NCBI GenBank assembly: GCA_026874595.1
Contig: CM049317.1
Location: 48,322,401 to 48,386,400, forward strand
Direction of reading: 5' to 3'
DNA from: Sipunculus nudus
Taxonomy: Eukaryota; Annelida; Sipuncula; Golfingiida; Sipunculidae
DNA length: 64,000 bases
In this document: one piece after another, positions 25,761 through 37,851 of the stretch
How positions within the stretch are numbered: the stretch's first letter is position 1
How the letters are laid out: every line of letters begins with the position of its first letter
Translations under genes and position numbers: made by a program
Notes under the pieces: generated by a model
Databases searched by the model: none
Told to the model about the DNA's origin: nothing
What the model saw: only the letters and a program-made list of their open reading frames with translations

Positions 25761-26035
25761 CAGGAGTTACATATATTCATCACACTTTTGTTCATTGTAA
25801 TATGTGTCATGTTTGTTAACAATAGGAAACCTGATTCAGTCTATGTGCGCGGACGGCCTTCAATGACATAAATCTTTTATCATTTATCTTTAATCGGAAG
25901 AGGCACAAGTAAGGGCACGGTCAGACCTGTCATTTTTTTTCCGCATATGTACTGACCAATTTCCAATTTCCTGCGTCCGTAATATTCTAATTAAAATAAA
26001 TTCCAATGATATACTGTACGTGGCGCCAGATAAAA
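25651..26035 (+). repeat. Dispersed repeat, uninterrupted copy
   Basis: Aligns with 42017-42535: a GCATTTATTCTGC block, GTGATAAAAATAAATT, CATTGTAATATGTGTCA, and later ACGGTCAGA and TAATATTCTA blocks. Where the other copy carries a 206-bp insert, this one reads straight through at AGGCACAAGTAAGGGCACGG. It therefore serves as an empty-site reference. Confidence 0.8.
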
Positions 26036-26798
26036 TTGGCTGAGCTAAAATGTATGTGGTTTTTTTTCATGTGTAACTGCATGCTTGATACATTATCAGT
26101 TAAGAATTTTATTTCTAAAATGATTTTTTTTTAATGTTAATTATCAATCCCCCTTTTATGGAACTTTATAATGTTAATCTGGCCGTAATATCTTAGTCTA
26201 AAATGTCTCGCCTCAAATGTGTCCCCCACATGCAGGTTGCAGCAGAATTGTGTTGTTTTGAATTTCCAAATTTAAAATTTGATCCTATTTTCTTGGGTTG
26301 TTTTGCCATCTTCACCACAGTCATGTCTAGCGTAGCCATATTTTTTACTTTAGCCATTTATTACTCAGTCATTTTTTTCCTTATAAGCCATTTTTACTTC
26401 AGCAATTTTTACATAGAACCCTGTACGTCTATCCAGGTAAGTTTTGTGTGTGTGTGGGGGGGGGGGGGGCTGGTCAGAGTAAGTTGAGCGTAAATCCTAA
26501 AAGTGACATCAATTGTTACATGATTTTCTTAAATTATCGCGTGTTTCTATGTTATCACGGACCTAAAAAGCTGGTCAGATCAGAAATGCAATGCCGAAAA
26601 ATGCTGATTTATCCTTCCGAAAAACTGATAGAACTCGAATATCTATATATAAGCCTTCAACCTCGCTCATGCAAGCCATAGAGATAAAAAGATGTAACAA
26701 TGAAAAGATGTATATGGACATATATGGGAAAAGAAAGACATTTAAAGCCCATACGGGTATATGCGGGAGGGGGGGGGGGGGTCAAGGGTTAACCTCGA
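26036..26798. other. No gene seen; G-runs
   Basis: Contains a (GT)n/G-run at 26445-26470 and a G-run at 26767-26781. The plus-strand ORFs crossing them are not credible. Confidence 0.4.
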
Positions 26799-27986
26799 TT
26801 TATACTAGGCCACGATTATGCCGATCCGATGCGAACCAAGCATTGTATTAGATCTTCCTGATCGTGGATTTTTTTTTTCAAAGTTTTAAATTTTGTCTCA
26901 CTTTTTGCGGTTTCATACGCTTAAATATGACACGATGCGTTTTGTTAGGATCATGAAAAAGATCAACCTCGATCTAATAACCGATCCCTTAATTACCATT
27001 CTATGAAGATCGCTGCGATCTTTTGCGATCATCACGATTTGGATCTCAGATCTCTTACAATCGTTTATGTTTCCTATCGTTCATCAAATTCTATTTACCT
27101 TCTTTTAAGATATAGGACGGCGATTAAACACGATTGAGACATATCGTTATAAAAAAAGAGGAAGATTTTGCATTTCAGCACCGAGGATACATAGATATTT
27201 ACCACGCTATATTACGATTAGCCCGCTATGCTCCATTGCGTTCTTTCATGCTCCTCCATGTTCTTCCAACCACTTAACACGATCTTCCTGAGATATCCAT
27301 GCATTTTGTAAATCAGCATGATCGTGGCAAAAGTTTTAGCAGGTTTTATATTTTGACGCTATCATAAAGATGACTCATGATTATGGAGATCCCACGCGAT
27401 CACCACAAGTTCGATCTACGATCTGTCACGCTGCATAAAATGAGATTCGATCTTAAAGGGGTCCAATCACCAATGTTAACTAAAGGTAATCCCTTGGAGC
27501 TTTTATGAAAATAGGCCAGAAAACGTGAATATTACTGTTTGTTTTGTTAAGATCAACTTGTTTACAATTCAAAGCAAATTCAACAAGGGCATCGTGCAGC
27601 AAGTTAGTTAAACCAGCGCTTTGCAAATGGGGTTTTGCAACAATTTACCTTTCTACATATATGCAGCTTACTACCTTAGGTTACATGTTTTTCCCCTTTT
27701 GTTAATATTGCTATGTTTACAAACATGTTGATAAACAATTTCACACGTCCTTCAAAAAAGCGTAATAGGAACATTTACAACCAAAATTACACTTATATCA
27801 TTAATATTAACACAAACGCAGTGGTAGGCAGAAATCACATTAATTCTCTTTCAAAAGGTAGGAGTATGGGATGGGTACCTTTAGCCAGAAATCACATGAA
27901 TTCTTTTATAAAAGGTAGGTGAATGGGTACTTTAAACACGATTTTTACAAAAATACCGAAGCGCGCTTATCGTGGTCTAGTGTAAA
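26799..27986. mobile_element. Putative DNA transposon or MITE with 18-bp terminal inverted repeats
   Basis: The left end TTTATACTAGGCCACGAT (26799-26816) is the inverse of the right end ATCGTGGTCTAGTGTAAA (27969-27986) at 16 of 18 positions. The inside is non-coding. Its left half is unusually rich in GATC (for example GATCTTCCTGATCGTGG near 26851 and GCGATCTTTTGCGATC near 27014). A 45-bp block (AGAAATCACATNAATTCT...AAAAGGTAGG) is tandemly repeated at about 27829-27917. No transposase frame is present and no target-site duplication is evident. Confidence 0.5.
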
Positions 27987-28479
27987 CTCATCTTTCACAT
28001 ATGCAGTTGTTAATATGTCAGCTAACATGCGTTTTTTTTTACGCCTGAGTTTAATTATAAGGATTTTATTAAGGAAAATGTGAATTAGAAATGATTTGTA
28101 TGGTTTCAAAATAATATACTCTGTAAAATCGAATTTTTTAAACTTAACTCACAAAAAAAAAATCGCCTGGGAATTTTTATCTAAATTATCGATAAATATA
28201 AATATATATTCTGTATCTACTTTAGATGTGCTGGATTAAATTTTTTTTAATTTAAATAAAAATTGAATCTCTTGTAAATAAAACATAATTCCCATAAGGT
28301 TTATATTTAACTCCATGTTAAGATCTTCTTAGCTTTCAGAAAATGTATACTTTAAGGGTACTCAGGCATTGGGTTTTTCAATGTAAATGAAAAACCGAAA
28401 CAAAGTCAGGTCATGCGTGGGAGGGGGGGGGGGACCAGTCCTTCTACCTTCATTGTCCATTTGAGATCATCAGTCAGGT

Positions 28480-28730
28480 GCATCGTGCTATGTACACGAC
28501 GCTTGGCGAAGCAAACAAACACGCTTGTAAGCATTGAAGCGTGAAGTCACGATCTTTGAAGGCAATGACTGCACACAAAAAACTCTTGACACACCGAGCT
28601 GCTGACGTCATGACTTACCCATCACGAGACGGAGCTAATAAAAGTGTTTGTGGGCAAAGAGGGGGACAAGAGATTGTGCGACCGAGCCGCTAAGACGTTG
28701 TATTATAGCCAGCCACCAGGACAGACCATC
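28480..28730 (+). promoter_or_regulatory. Promoter and 5' UTR of arylsulfatase copy 1
   Basis: A full CRE/ATF palindrome TGACGTCA lies at 28603-28610. A TATA-like CTAATAAAAG follows at 28635-28644, about 87 bp before the ATG. The block from GCTTGGCGAAGCAA (28501) through the TATA-like box is conserved at the copy 2 gene (43440-43579). Spacing between palindrome and TATA-like box is the same in both, while surrounding sequence has drifted. This supports a cAMP- or stress-responsive CREB/ATF-type site, but binding is inferred. Confidence 0.6.
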
Positions 28731-30422
28731 ATGGTTTATCAACTTTGTCTTTTACTGAGCTTCATCGCAGGTAAGTTTTATTTTACCATATATATTTTAC
28801 GTTAATTTCCTGGATTTAGCCGGACTTTTTTTGGGTGTAACTCTTGGACGTCTGAACGTTTAAGTGTAATTTGGTTACATGCCTTTCAAACCGTTTCATT
28901 TTGACTTGAAGTACGGCTTACCCATTCTCTCTCCCCCCCCCCCCCAAATCGTATTCATTGGATTCCTGTCTCCTGTGAACGGCCTTTATTTAAACACGAC
29001 CAAGTATGTACATGTGAAAATACTTATATGACACCCGTGTATATAAAAAAGTGTCACTGATAATAAAATAAATAATGAAATATTTAAAAAGCTATGAAAT
29101 GCAACTTTTTAGGGCCAGGGCAGGAGCCATTGGGGGGGGGGGGGTTGAATCATTGGTTTCTATACGCCCGTCTATACGGGATGCATTATGCTATATACCC
29201 ACCGTCCGTCCGTTAACTTTTAGTGTCGCCGCGATAACTTACCGGGGCTTTGATGGATTTTTACGAAATTCACCATAACTACTAACAAATAGATTATCTC
29301 ACCCAAGTTCGATTATGGGCAAAAACCACGCATATTTAATAAGGCCAGAGGTCACAAGGCTACTTTTTTTGGTGTCGCCGCGATAACTCAAGAGGAATAC
29401 GATGAATTTTGATAAAACTCAATAGAAATATTAATATAATATCTCGTCTTAGTTTGATTTCCATCATATTCCATATTTAATGAGGTATTTTTATCGATTT
29501 TCATGTACCTACAGCGGCTCAGCTGAATTTAATTCTCAGCAAACTTCACGCATATTTAATGAGGCCAGATGCCCCAAGACTTAAGGCAGGCGTATAATGC
29601 AGGTTTGCGGTGCATTTGTTTTAAGTTAAGTTTCAATTTTATCGGAGGAAGGTCTCAAAGCACCCTTTTCAATCTATCAGAAGCTTGTCTATGGTACGGA
29701 CCTGTACGATATCTTTATTGTCACTCTTTACTCTTTGCCATAGAAATAAAGCAGTAAAAGTATAGTAATGTATCTTAATTATTTACAAATTTCCTTTTTA
29801 GGCGTTACCAAGGCCACGCCGCCAAATATCGTGTTCGTGATGGCGGATGACCTGGGATTCGGAGATGTTGGTTTTCGTGATCCCTCCATCTTCACACCAA
29901 ATATTGACGAGATCTCAAGTGAGGGAGTTCGGCTTGAACAACACTATGTCCTCCCTACGTGTGGCCCGAGTAGGGCCAGCTTTCTCACCGGGAGATACCA
30001 GGTCAGTTCGTTTACTTTTCATCCCCCGTAAATCATAGATCACGCTGAATGGACCATGAGAGATATAAATTTCACAGAAATCCGATGAGTTACATTCTTA
30101 AGCTGAAACCTATATGAATGTTTGTGCTAATAATCGTGAACAAATCGCTCTCATCAGAATTTTGTATTTGATTAAAACGCATGTGTCCCTCCGCGTAATC
30201 CATGCGTACGTGTGTGATATTCATTTTTTTCGAAAGTCTATCAGACTGATAAACTAGTATGTTGACTGCAAACTGGATCATTTAGTCAGTTCACGAATAT
30301 ACCAATATACATAAACATGCGTTTGAAGTAATTTTTCACGCATATAGGCATATACTTTTCCAATACATACATTTGTATTCATAAATCCATTCGCTTTGAA
30401 ATGGTATTATATAAAATGTATG

Positions 30423-30478
<56 letters not shown>

Positions 30479-33400
30479 AAAATGTTGTATAATATATAAT
30501 GGAAACATGTCTTATATATGTATCTTATAGTTTATATCATATCAGTATATACAGTATATAATTTTATATACAGTATATATATATTTTATAATTTAGACCT
30601 CTAACGGGATGTACTCAAACCTGGAAAAGACCAAGCCCGCAGGACTCACGCGAGATCTCCCGTTACTTCCGGAAAAGATGCGAGAGGCGGGTTACGCCAC
30701 CCATCTTGTCGGGAAATGGCACATGGGACATCATCGGTCAGAATACCTGCCGACAAGTAGAGGCTTCGACAGTTTTCTTGGTGAGGTTGAGTTCCATTTT
30801 TATTTAAATATGCCTATGATAAACACAGATGGAGTTATGGGATATGGGACTACTATATCGCATGTTTGCACCGGCTTCTGTGGCTCAGGGGTAGAGCGCA
30901 GGACTAAAAGCCGGGAGATCGTGGGTTGAGGTTTTTCACGGTCGGCCCCCACCCAGGGTGAGCGCTCTGCAGGCTTAATGGAAAGGCTGTGCCCAAAAGC
31001 TGTGTATCACTCACATACGAGTGCGTCTTTGGATGGTTCCTCGGTGTTATGACCCAGCAATGGGGATGATTACACACCAGGACCCGTAGGTGCGGTAAAT
31101 ACTGGGCCTTGGTGACACCAGGATACAAAATAACAATGATAGTAAGCGAGTGCTACCGCCCTGTCAAGTAGTCCCAAACCGAAAAGAAACTCTGCAGATG
31201 TAAATACTTAGATTAAGAATTAGATAAGTCAGCGTTAAAATATGGAGGCGGTTACCTACACAAAAAAAATAAATAAAAATATCGCATGTTTGCATTTTTG
31301 TTGGCGTTTAATTAAGGTCATAGTGTATACCAGGAGACTATTCAAAAGCAACAATCTTCAAAAAACCCTTAAATAGTTGTTATACCTTAATTCTTTTACA
31401 GAATAAATAAATAAAATATCTCAATCTTAATGTTAAGATAATTATTTCACATATTCACATATTAATGTTTTATAATTAGTTAATATAATATTATATTATT
31501 CATGAGCGTGACCGATTAAATCTTTATTTTAATTTTTCTAGGGATTTTGCCAGGCGGTTCCGGACATTTTACCCACAGGTCTTGTGCTCAGATCGAGGGT
31601 GAGTCGGTCTGCGCTAACTCCATGTACGTGAACGCCACTCCCACTCACCAGTACAAGTGGATTTATTCTACGGACGTTTACGGACAGCGGGCAGTGGATC
31701 TAATCCGGACACACGGACAAACAAACAACCAGAAGGTATCATGCTTTCATCAGGCTATTTCATTTTCGCCATAGGACTCACTCACAGGACTATTTCCTAT
31801 TTCCTGTGTAAGTCATTTTTACCTAAAAGTTTTTCTAAAAGACATCACATAAAAAGCTGTCTTCACATTACTTGTCTTCAAGTACATTCATCCACTTCTC
31901 GGATCTGCCCTTGATATATAATATTACATTTATTTCAGCCGATCTTCCTGTACCTCGCCTTTACCGCCCCTCACACTCCGCTACAGGCACCAGAGGGCAC
32001 CACTGACAGATACAGTGACGTCACAGATGAAAACCGGCGCACTTACAAAGGTCAGTCTTGATGTTTGTAACGTCAGACGAGTGGAGATTGAGATAATGGT
32101 GAGAAAGTATTGTACTATGTGCACATACAACAAAAGAAAGTAGTCTAAACATAGCGTACACGTTATGAAATCTTGATACAATACGATTTTGTATATCCTA
32201 TCGCAACGTAGTATCGTAAATACCCAAAATTCGTGCACTCCTTGTGTTGACTTTGAAATAATTTATTTCAGCAATGGTGACCGAATTAGACAAATGGCTT
32301 GGACTTATAAAGGAGGAACTGGAAAACCAGAACATGTGGCAAAACACCGTACTCGTCTTCACCTCCGGTAAGTACCAGTTCATAACACACGCCACACGCT
32401 GTCCAAATACAGTCATCATACGCCATACCCTAATAAAGTTTTTTCGTCACACGCCACACGCTATTCAAGTACTGTCGTCACACGACACACGCTATTCAAG
32501 TACTGTCGCCACACGCTATTCGAGTACTGTCGCCACACGCCATTCTAGTACTGTCGCCACACGCCATTCTAGTACTATCGCCACACGACACACGCTATTC
32601 AAGTACTGTCGTCACACGACACACGCTATTCAAGTACTGTCGCCACACGCCATTCTAGTACTGTCGCCACACGCTATTCAGGTACCGTCGCCACACGCTA
32701 TTCAAGTACATTCGTCACCAACCACGTGCAATTCGAGTACTGTCGCCACACGCTATTCAAATACTGTTGCTACGCGCAACACGCTATTCGAGTCTTTTTG
32801 TCCAACGCCACACGCTATTTTAGTACAGTTGCTACGAGTCTTACGCAATACGGTATTCAAGTATTGTCGTCACACTCAACGCACCATTTCAGTACTATCG
32901 TCGCATACCAAAGGCTATTCAAGTACTGTCGCCACACGCCACACGCTATTCAGGTACCCTGTCCCCACACTATTCAAGTACTGTCGCCAAATGCCACACG
33001 CTATTCAGGTACTGTCGCCACACGCCACACGCTCTTCTAGTACTGTCGCTTCGCCCAACAGGCTATTGAAGGACTACTGTCACACGCCTAGCTATTCAAG
33101 TACTGTCACTACACGCCACACGTTATTCAAGTAGTGTCGTCACATGCCACACGCTATTGAAGTACTTTCGTCACACGCAACATCCTATTCAAGTACTTTT
33201 GCTACGCGCCACACGCTATTCACGTACTTTCGTCACACGCCACACGCTATTTAATTACAGTTGCTACGCGCTACACGCTATTCAAGTACTGTCCCCACAC
33301 TATTCTAGTACTGTCGCCACAGGCTATTCAGATACCATCGCCACACCCTATTCAAGTACATTCGTCACCAACCACGTGCAATTTGAGTACTGTAGCCACA

Positions 33401-36400
33401 CGCTATTCAAGTGCTGTCGTCACACGCTCTTCAAGAACTATTGTCACACGCCACATGCTATTTTAGTACTGTCGCTACGCGCACACGTTATTCAAGTACA
33501 CGTTCGCCACACGCTATTAAAGTGCTGTCGTCACACGCTACACGCTATTCAAGTAATGTCGTCACCAGCCACACGCTATTGAAGTACTTTCGTCACACGC
33601 AACATCCTATTCAAGTACTGTTGCTACGCGCCACACGCTATTCACGTAATTTCGTCACACGTCACACGCTATTTAATTACAGTTGCTACGCGCTACACGC
33701 TATTCAAGTAATGTCGTCACCAGCCACACGCTATTGAAGTACTTTCGTCACACGCAACATCCTATTCAAGTACTGTTGCTACGCGCCACACGCTCTTCAC
33801 GTAATTTCGTCACACGTCACACGCTATTTAATTACAGTTGCTACGCGCTACACGCTATTCAAGTACTGTCGTCACACGTAACAAGCTATTCAAGTACTGT
33901 TGTTACGCGCCACACACTTTTAAAGTACCGTCGTCACACGCCACACGTTATTTAAGTACAGTTGTTACGCGCTACACGTTACTCAAGTACTGTAGTCACG
34001 CACCATACGCTCTTCAGGTATTGTTGCTACGCGCCACACGCTATTCAAGTACTGTTGCTACGCGTCACACGCTATTCAGGTACTGTCGTCACACTCTACG
34101 CGCCATTCAGGTACTGTCGCCGCACTCCACACGCTATTCAGCTACTGTCGCTACCCGTTATGCAAGTACTGTCGCCACGCCATTCAAGTACATTCGTCAC
34201 CAACCACGCTCCATTCAAGTACTGTCACCAAACGCTAATAAAGTGCTGTCGTCACACGCCACACGCTGTTCTAGTACTGTCGCTACACACCACACGCTCT
34301 TCAAGAGCTATTGTCACACACAACGCGCTATTCACGTACTACCGCTACGCGCCATTCGTTATTCAAGTACTGTTGTCACACACTATTAAAGTGTTGTCGT
34401 CACACGCTGTTCTAGTACTGTCGCTACGCACCTCACGCTCTTCAAGAACTGTTGTCACACGCCATGGGCTATTCACGTACTGTCGCTTCGCCCCACAGAC
34501 TATTCAAGAACTACTGTCACACGCCACACTATTCAAGTACTGTCGCTATACGCCACACATTATTCAAGTACTGTCGTCTCACGCAACACGCTATTCAAGT
34601 ATTGTCGCTACGCGCCGCACGCTATTCATGTACTCTAGTCATTCGCCACACGCTGTTCAAGTAATGTCGTCACACTCCACGTGAAATTCAAGAACTGTCG
34701 CCAAACGCTACAAGCTATTCAGGTACTGTCGCCACGCGCTGTTTGAGTACTGTTGTGGGACCATGAGACTCTTAAGGATCCCCAGAATAATTTAACATTT
34801 TTTTTTACTTTTTTTACAAAAACTGTCTGATTAACAAATGCATTGATTGCCATGGTTAATGCATTATAATCATGAAGTTTCATCAGTTCCCACAGGCTGG
34901 TGGCGCCACCAATAATTTATTTCGAATTGTAACGCATTTTTCACAATTTTTACACCTTCAAATAAATAGGTCGTCAATTAACACGGCACGAATCCTAACC
35001 GTGGAACCTAGAATCTTCTAATTTAACGTCTTGGCAAACCTCCTTTGAAACCTAAAATTAAGTCTCTGTTATCTATATCATTTGAGCTATGGGGCTCAGA
35101 AGTACTCCTGGAATAATCAAAATTTTTATACAACATATCCAGTATCTAAATAACTGGTGCACTGATAACCTTGATTCTGTGCATGGATATTGATCATGTA
35201 GCAATTCATCAGTTTTGCACGCTAGTGGCGCCACCAGTATTTTTGTAACGCGTGTATTTCTCTCTTTTTTGAGACAATCAAATGAAGCGGTCGTCTGTTA
35301 CAGAGTACAAATTGTAACTGTTTGATTTAGAATATTCCAACTAGACATTCCGGTAGGTCCTTGGAAAATCTCTTTGAAAGATGAAATTAGGTCTCTGTTA
35401 CCCATATCCTCCCAACAATGGGGCTCCAAAGTACTCCCGGAATAATTGAAAATTTGATGCCAAATCTCCAGTATCTGAATAAATAATGCATTGATCGCCA
35501 TGATTCTTTGCATGCATATTGATCATGGCGTGTTTCATCAGTTCCTGCAGACTGGTGTCGCCATCTGTATTTTTCCTAATGTTTACATATTTTTTTCTCA
35601 ATTTTAGAGAGCTTCAAATGAAGCGATCTGGCAGTTAATAGGACAAAAAACATAACCTGGCAACCTGAAATAATGTCTCTGTGACCAGTTTTATACAAGC
35701 TGTGTGAAGGAACATGATTTTAACAACCTGTTTGTCAAATATGCACTAATGGTAGCAACTGTATTTAGAATAAGGTCACCTAAATTTAAGGTATGAATTT
35801 AAGGTCTTTGCAAAATGCACCCTTTTACATCATTTACCAATCCTAGAATTCTTCTGAGGGTCATGGTCCATGGGCCACTTGTTGTGAATACAATGAAGTC
35901 CCGGAAAAGGGAAGCTTTCTTTATACCAGAATTATAAACTACGATACAATTTAAGCATGAATATGATCATTTAACTACTAAATGGGACAATGTTCGACAT
36001 AAATCTTCAACAGGACCATAAGCCACGTCCTTATTCGTTATTTCACTTCGGATAAACGATAAATTATTTCATTCCAGATAACGGGGGTCATTCAAACAAT
36101 GGTGCAACTAATTGGCCTCTGCGGGGCGGGAAAGGTTTCTTTTATGAAGGCGGGGTTAGGGCAGCGTCGTTTGTAGCCAGCCCCCTCATCAACAAGCCAC
36201 AGAGAACGTCTGCGGCCTTGATGCATATCACCGACTGGTTCCCTACCTTTCTCAGCCTCGCTGGTGCCTCATCCGTTACTACAGACGGTCACGACCAATG
36301 GGCGACAATCAGGTGAGTGTAATAATACATGTTACAAACACAAGTGATCTCGCAAGCCGCTTGTTTTACAAAATTAGTGTAACTGATGTGAGAGAATATA

Positions 36401-36470
36401 GTTACTTTTGTATTCTTTTAATTCTGCTCACAAGCTGCAAACCTTTTATTTTTAAAATAGATTGTTCTAT

Positions 36471-36524
<54 letters not shown>

Positions 36525-37659
36525 TATATAAAATATATATCGTGATTTCGTAACGTTACTCATCATAGTCTCAGTTTTGAAAATGTTTAAGGTATTTCAG
36601 TCATTGTAATGTTTTGAATAAATTCATGAATATATAAAGCATGTATTTTCTTCGTTGCTAAATCCACGATTAAATTTATATTATGCATCTACATGGCTAT
36701 TATTTTTATTATTGAAAATCATTGTGGTACCACTCAAATTTTGTCACGCAACATCTCTATGCCAATGTTGGTCTTTGTCGGGCACGATGCCACGTGAGCC
36801 CTACAGGAAGTCATTTCCCAAATATCCTGAGAATTGTTTTTTTTTTCGCGAAAGGGCTATTATGGTGCTATCTACCAAGAACATAGTGACCTATACAAAA
36901 TCGGATAATTTGCTTATATTTTTATGCTCTTTCTTCTCTTCTAGTTTGAATGCCAGCTCACCAAGGACGTGTGCACTGCTTGGTCTCTACCCGTCAGGCT
37001 CTCTGTCAGTGGATGACAGCTCATACAGATGTAACAACAGACTGAAAGCAGCATACAGATCCGGCGACTATAAAGTCATCACTGGTTCATCGCAATTTAG
37101 TGAGTTTTAAATTATAATTATTAATATTCCGCGGGGAACTTAATTCATAAGCCTTGGTAAGGCCGCGCCTCGATAACAATAAGATCCCAACAGAAGTGGC
37201 CACATGCACATGCGCAAATCAAACAATTGTTTCAGATGTATACCAGATGGCATTGTTAAGCATTCACGATATTACTCAAAATAAAATTAGGTAGGTTTTA
37301 AACTCCACTCCACTCTAACATAGCAGCAATATCTATATATAAGTATATGTCTTCAATTTCTATTATACATTTTGTTTCTACTTACAGACAGCCGAGTTCC
37401 GTCCCCGGAGTCCGGGTTTACTGACACTACAACAGAACAGCCAAGGCGTTCAGTAAGACTCTATAATGTAGTAACAGACCCATATGAAGAAAATAATTTA
37501 GCACGCATAAGCACGTACCGAAGAACCTTGAGGAATCTCTGTCATGAGATGAACAAACTCCTCAGTACAGCGGTAGATGTGAAGACTTATGAAAGTGACC
37601 CCGACTCACGACCGACCGCAGAGAATGATAACAGCTGGGGTCCATGGCTTGACTCATAA
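28731..37659 (+). CDS. Arylsulfatase, ARSB/ARSI/ARSJ type, copy 1 (nine exons, 495 aa)
   Basis: Exons: 28731-28770, 29802-30001, 30597-30780, 31542-31735, 31939-32050, 32272-32367, 36078-36312, 36945-37099, 37388-37659. They total 1488 bp with consistent phases and GT-AG introns. The product should be a secreted or lysosomal sulfate-ester hydrolase. Residues 1-13 (MVYQLCLLLSFIA) are a signal peptide. Metal ligands D29-D30 lie in MADDLGFGDVGF. PTCGPSRASFLTG (65-77) matches sulfatase signature 1, with C67 the expected formylglycine. GYATHLVGKWH (112-122) matches signature 2. H218 lies in APHTP, D276-N277 in DNGG, and K294 in LRGGKG. All expected active-site residues are present. The C-terminal part differs from mammalian ARSB (a CALLGLYPSG segment where ARSB has its LLHNID motif). 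Substrate (for example sulfated glycosaminoglycan or algal polysaccharide) cannot be told. Confidence 0.93.
29191..29560 (-). repeat. Dispersed non-coding repeat in intron 1
   Basis: Begins with CCGTCCGTCCGTTAAC and contains two copies of GTGTCGCCGCGATAACT about 150 bp apart (29222 and 29371). The GGACGG-type boundary and the internal subrepeat resemble other non-autonomous repeats in this window. It is absent from intron 1 of copy 2. Confidence 0.5.
30427..30480. repeat. (AT)n microsatellite in intron 2
   Basis: AT run with one TTT interruption, about 115 bp upstream of the exon 3 acceptor. The copy 2 gene has a longer AT-rich tract at the matching place. Confidence 0.9.
30871..31278 (+). 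mobile_element. tRNA-headed SINE in intron 3 of arylsulfatase copy 1
   Basis: Flanked by a perfect 16-bp target-site duplication, ATATCGCATGTTTGCA, at 30855-30870 and 31279-31294. The head TGGCTCAGGGGTAGAGCGC fits a tRNA A-box region, and the GGGAGATCGTGGGTTGAG block sits where a B box belongs. The body is about 300 bp and ends in an A-rich tail (AAAAAAAATAAATAAAA). It is inserted about 75 bp after the exon 3 donor and is missing from intron 3 of copy 2, so it arrived after the gene duplication or was lost there. A related copy in the opposite orientation lies at 2893-3195. ORFs on either strand are fortuitous. Confidence 0.92.
32380..34755 (+). repeat. Compound 24/31-bp minisatellite in intron 6 of arylsulfatase copy 1
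   Basis: About 2.4 kb of degenerate units built on TATTCAAGTACTGTCGTCAC followed by ACGC or ACGCCACACGC, giving mixed 24-bp and 31-bp periods. Around 33520-33850, higher-order blocks of about 150-190 bp are themselves repeated. It starts within 20 bp of the exon 6 donor. Intron 6 of copy 2 has only about three recognisable units (49252-49325), so the array expanded after duplication. Long ORFs (RHTLFKYCRHTPHAIQV type) follow from the repeat and are not genes. Confidence 0.95.
34770..35640 (-). repeat. Dispersed repeat with about 328-bp internal units, minus orientation
   Basis: Landmarks such as AGTACTCCTGGAATAAT (about 35100) and AGTACTCCCGGAATAAT (about 35430) recur every ~328 bp. Each unit also holds TCATCAGTT followed by a TGGYGYCRCCA palindrome-like motif. 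The complement of the right-hand unit aligns closely with 56480-56830 (shared landmarks include GGGTAACAGAGACCTAATTTCA and TTATTCAGATACTG). It lies in intron 6, after the minisatellite, and is absent from copy 2. Confidence 0.8.
36471..36525. repeat. (AC)n(AT)n microsatellite in intron 7
   Basis: An AC run followed by an AT run, about 55 bp in total; absent from the matching intron of copy 2. Confidence 0.9.
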
Positions 37660-37845
37660 ACAGCATTAAGGAATATAATGACGAGTCATTCTGACTGGAT
37701 TATTTATTATTTTCATATTTGGTTATGTCATGTAAATTAAGTTTTATTTGTAAGGTGGCGGACACGGACGGAATCGTTGCAGTATACATATATATCAATA
37801 TGTGGCTGTGTTTATTATATGTGTGCATGTTTACTTTATGTTGAT

Positions 37846-37851
37846 AATAAA
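37846..37851 (+). terminator. Candidate polyadenylation signal of arylsulfatase copy 1
   Basis: AATAAA 187 bp after the stop codon, followed within 15 bp by TTATGATGAATATTTT. Position is reasonable, but cleavage is not demonstrated. Confidence 0.5.

Noticed and set aside
28731-28770. Possible loss of the catalytic cysteine consensus in the sulfatases because human ARSB has CTPSR
   Set aside because: CGPSR still fits the CxPSR formylglycine consensus and the full sulfatase signature; the catalytic cysteine is in exon 2 and is present in both copies.
30871-30945. A tRNA gene at TGGCTCAGGGGTAGAGCGC
   Set aside because: It is the degenerate head of a SINE: the T-arm is imperfect, the acceptor stem does not close, and a SINE body with target duplication follows.
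33157-34684. Several overlapping long plus-strand ORFs rich in HTLFKYC/RATRYSS-type repeats
   Set aside because: They are translations of the 24/31-bp minisatellite in intron 6; several frames are open at once and none has a start or splice context.
32380-34755. A CRISPR-like array
   Set aside because: Units are degenerate and contiguous with no unique spacers, and the context is a eukaryotic intron.
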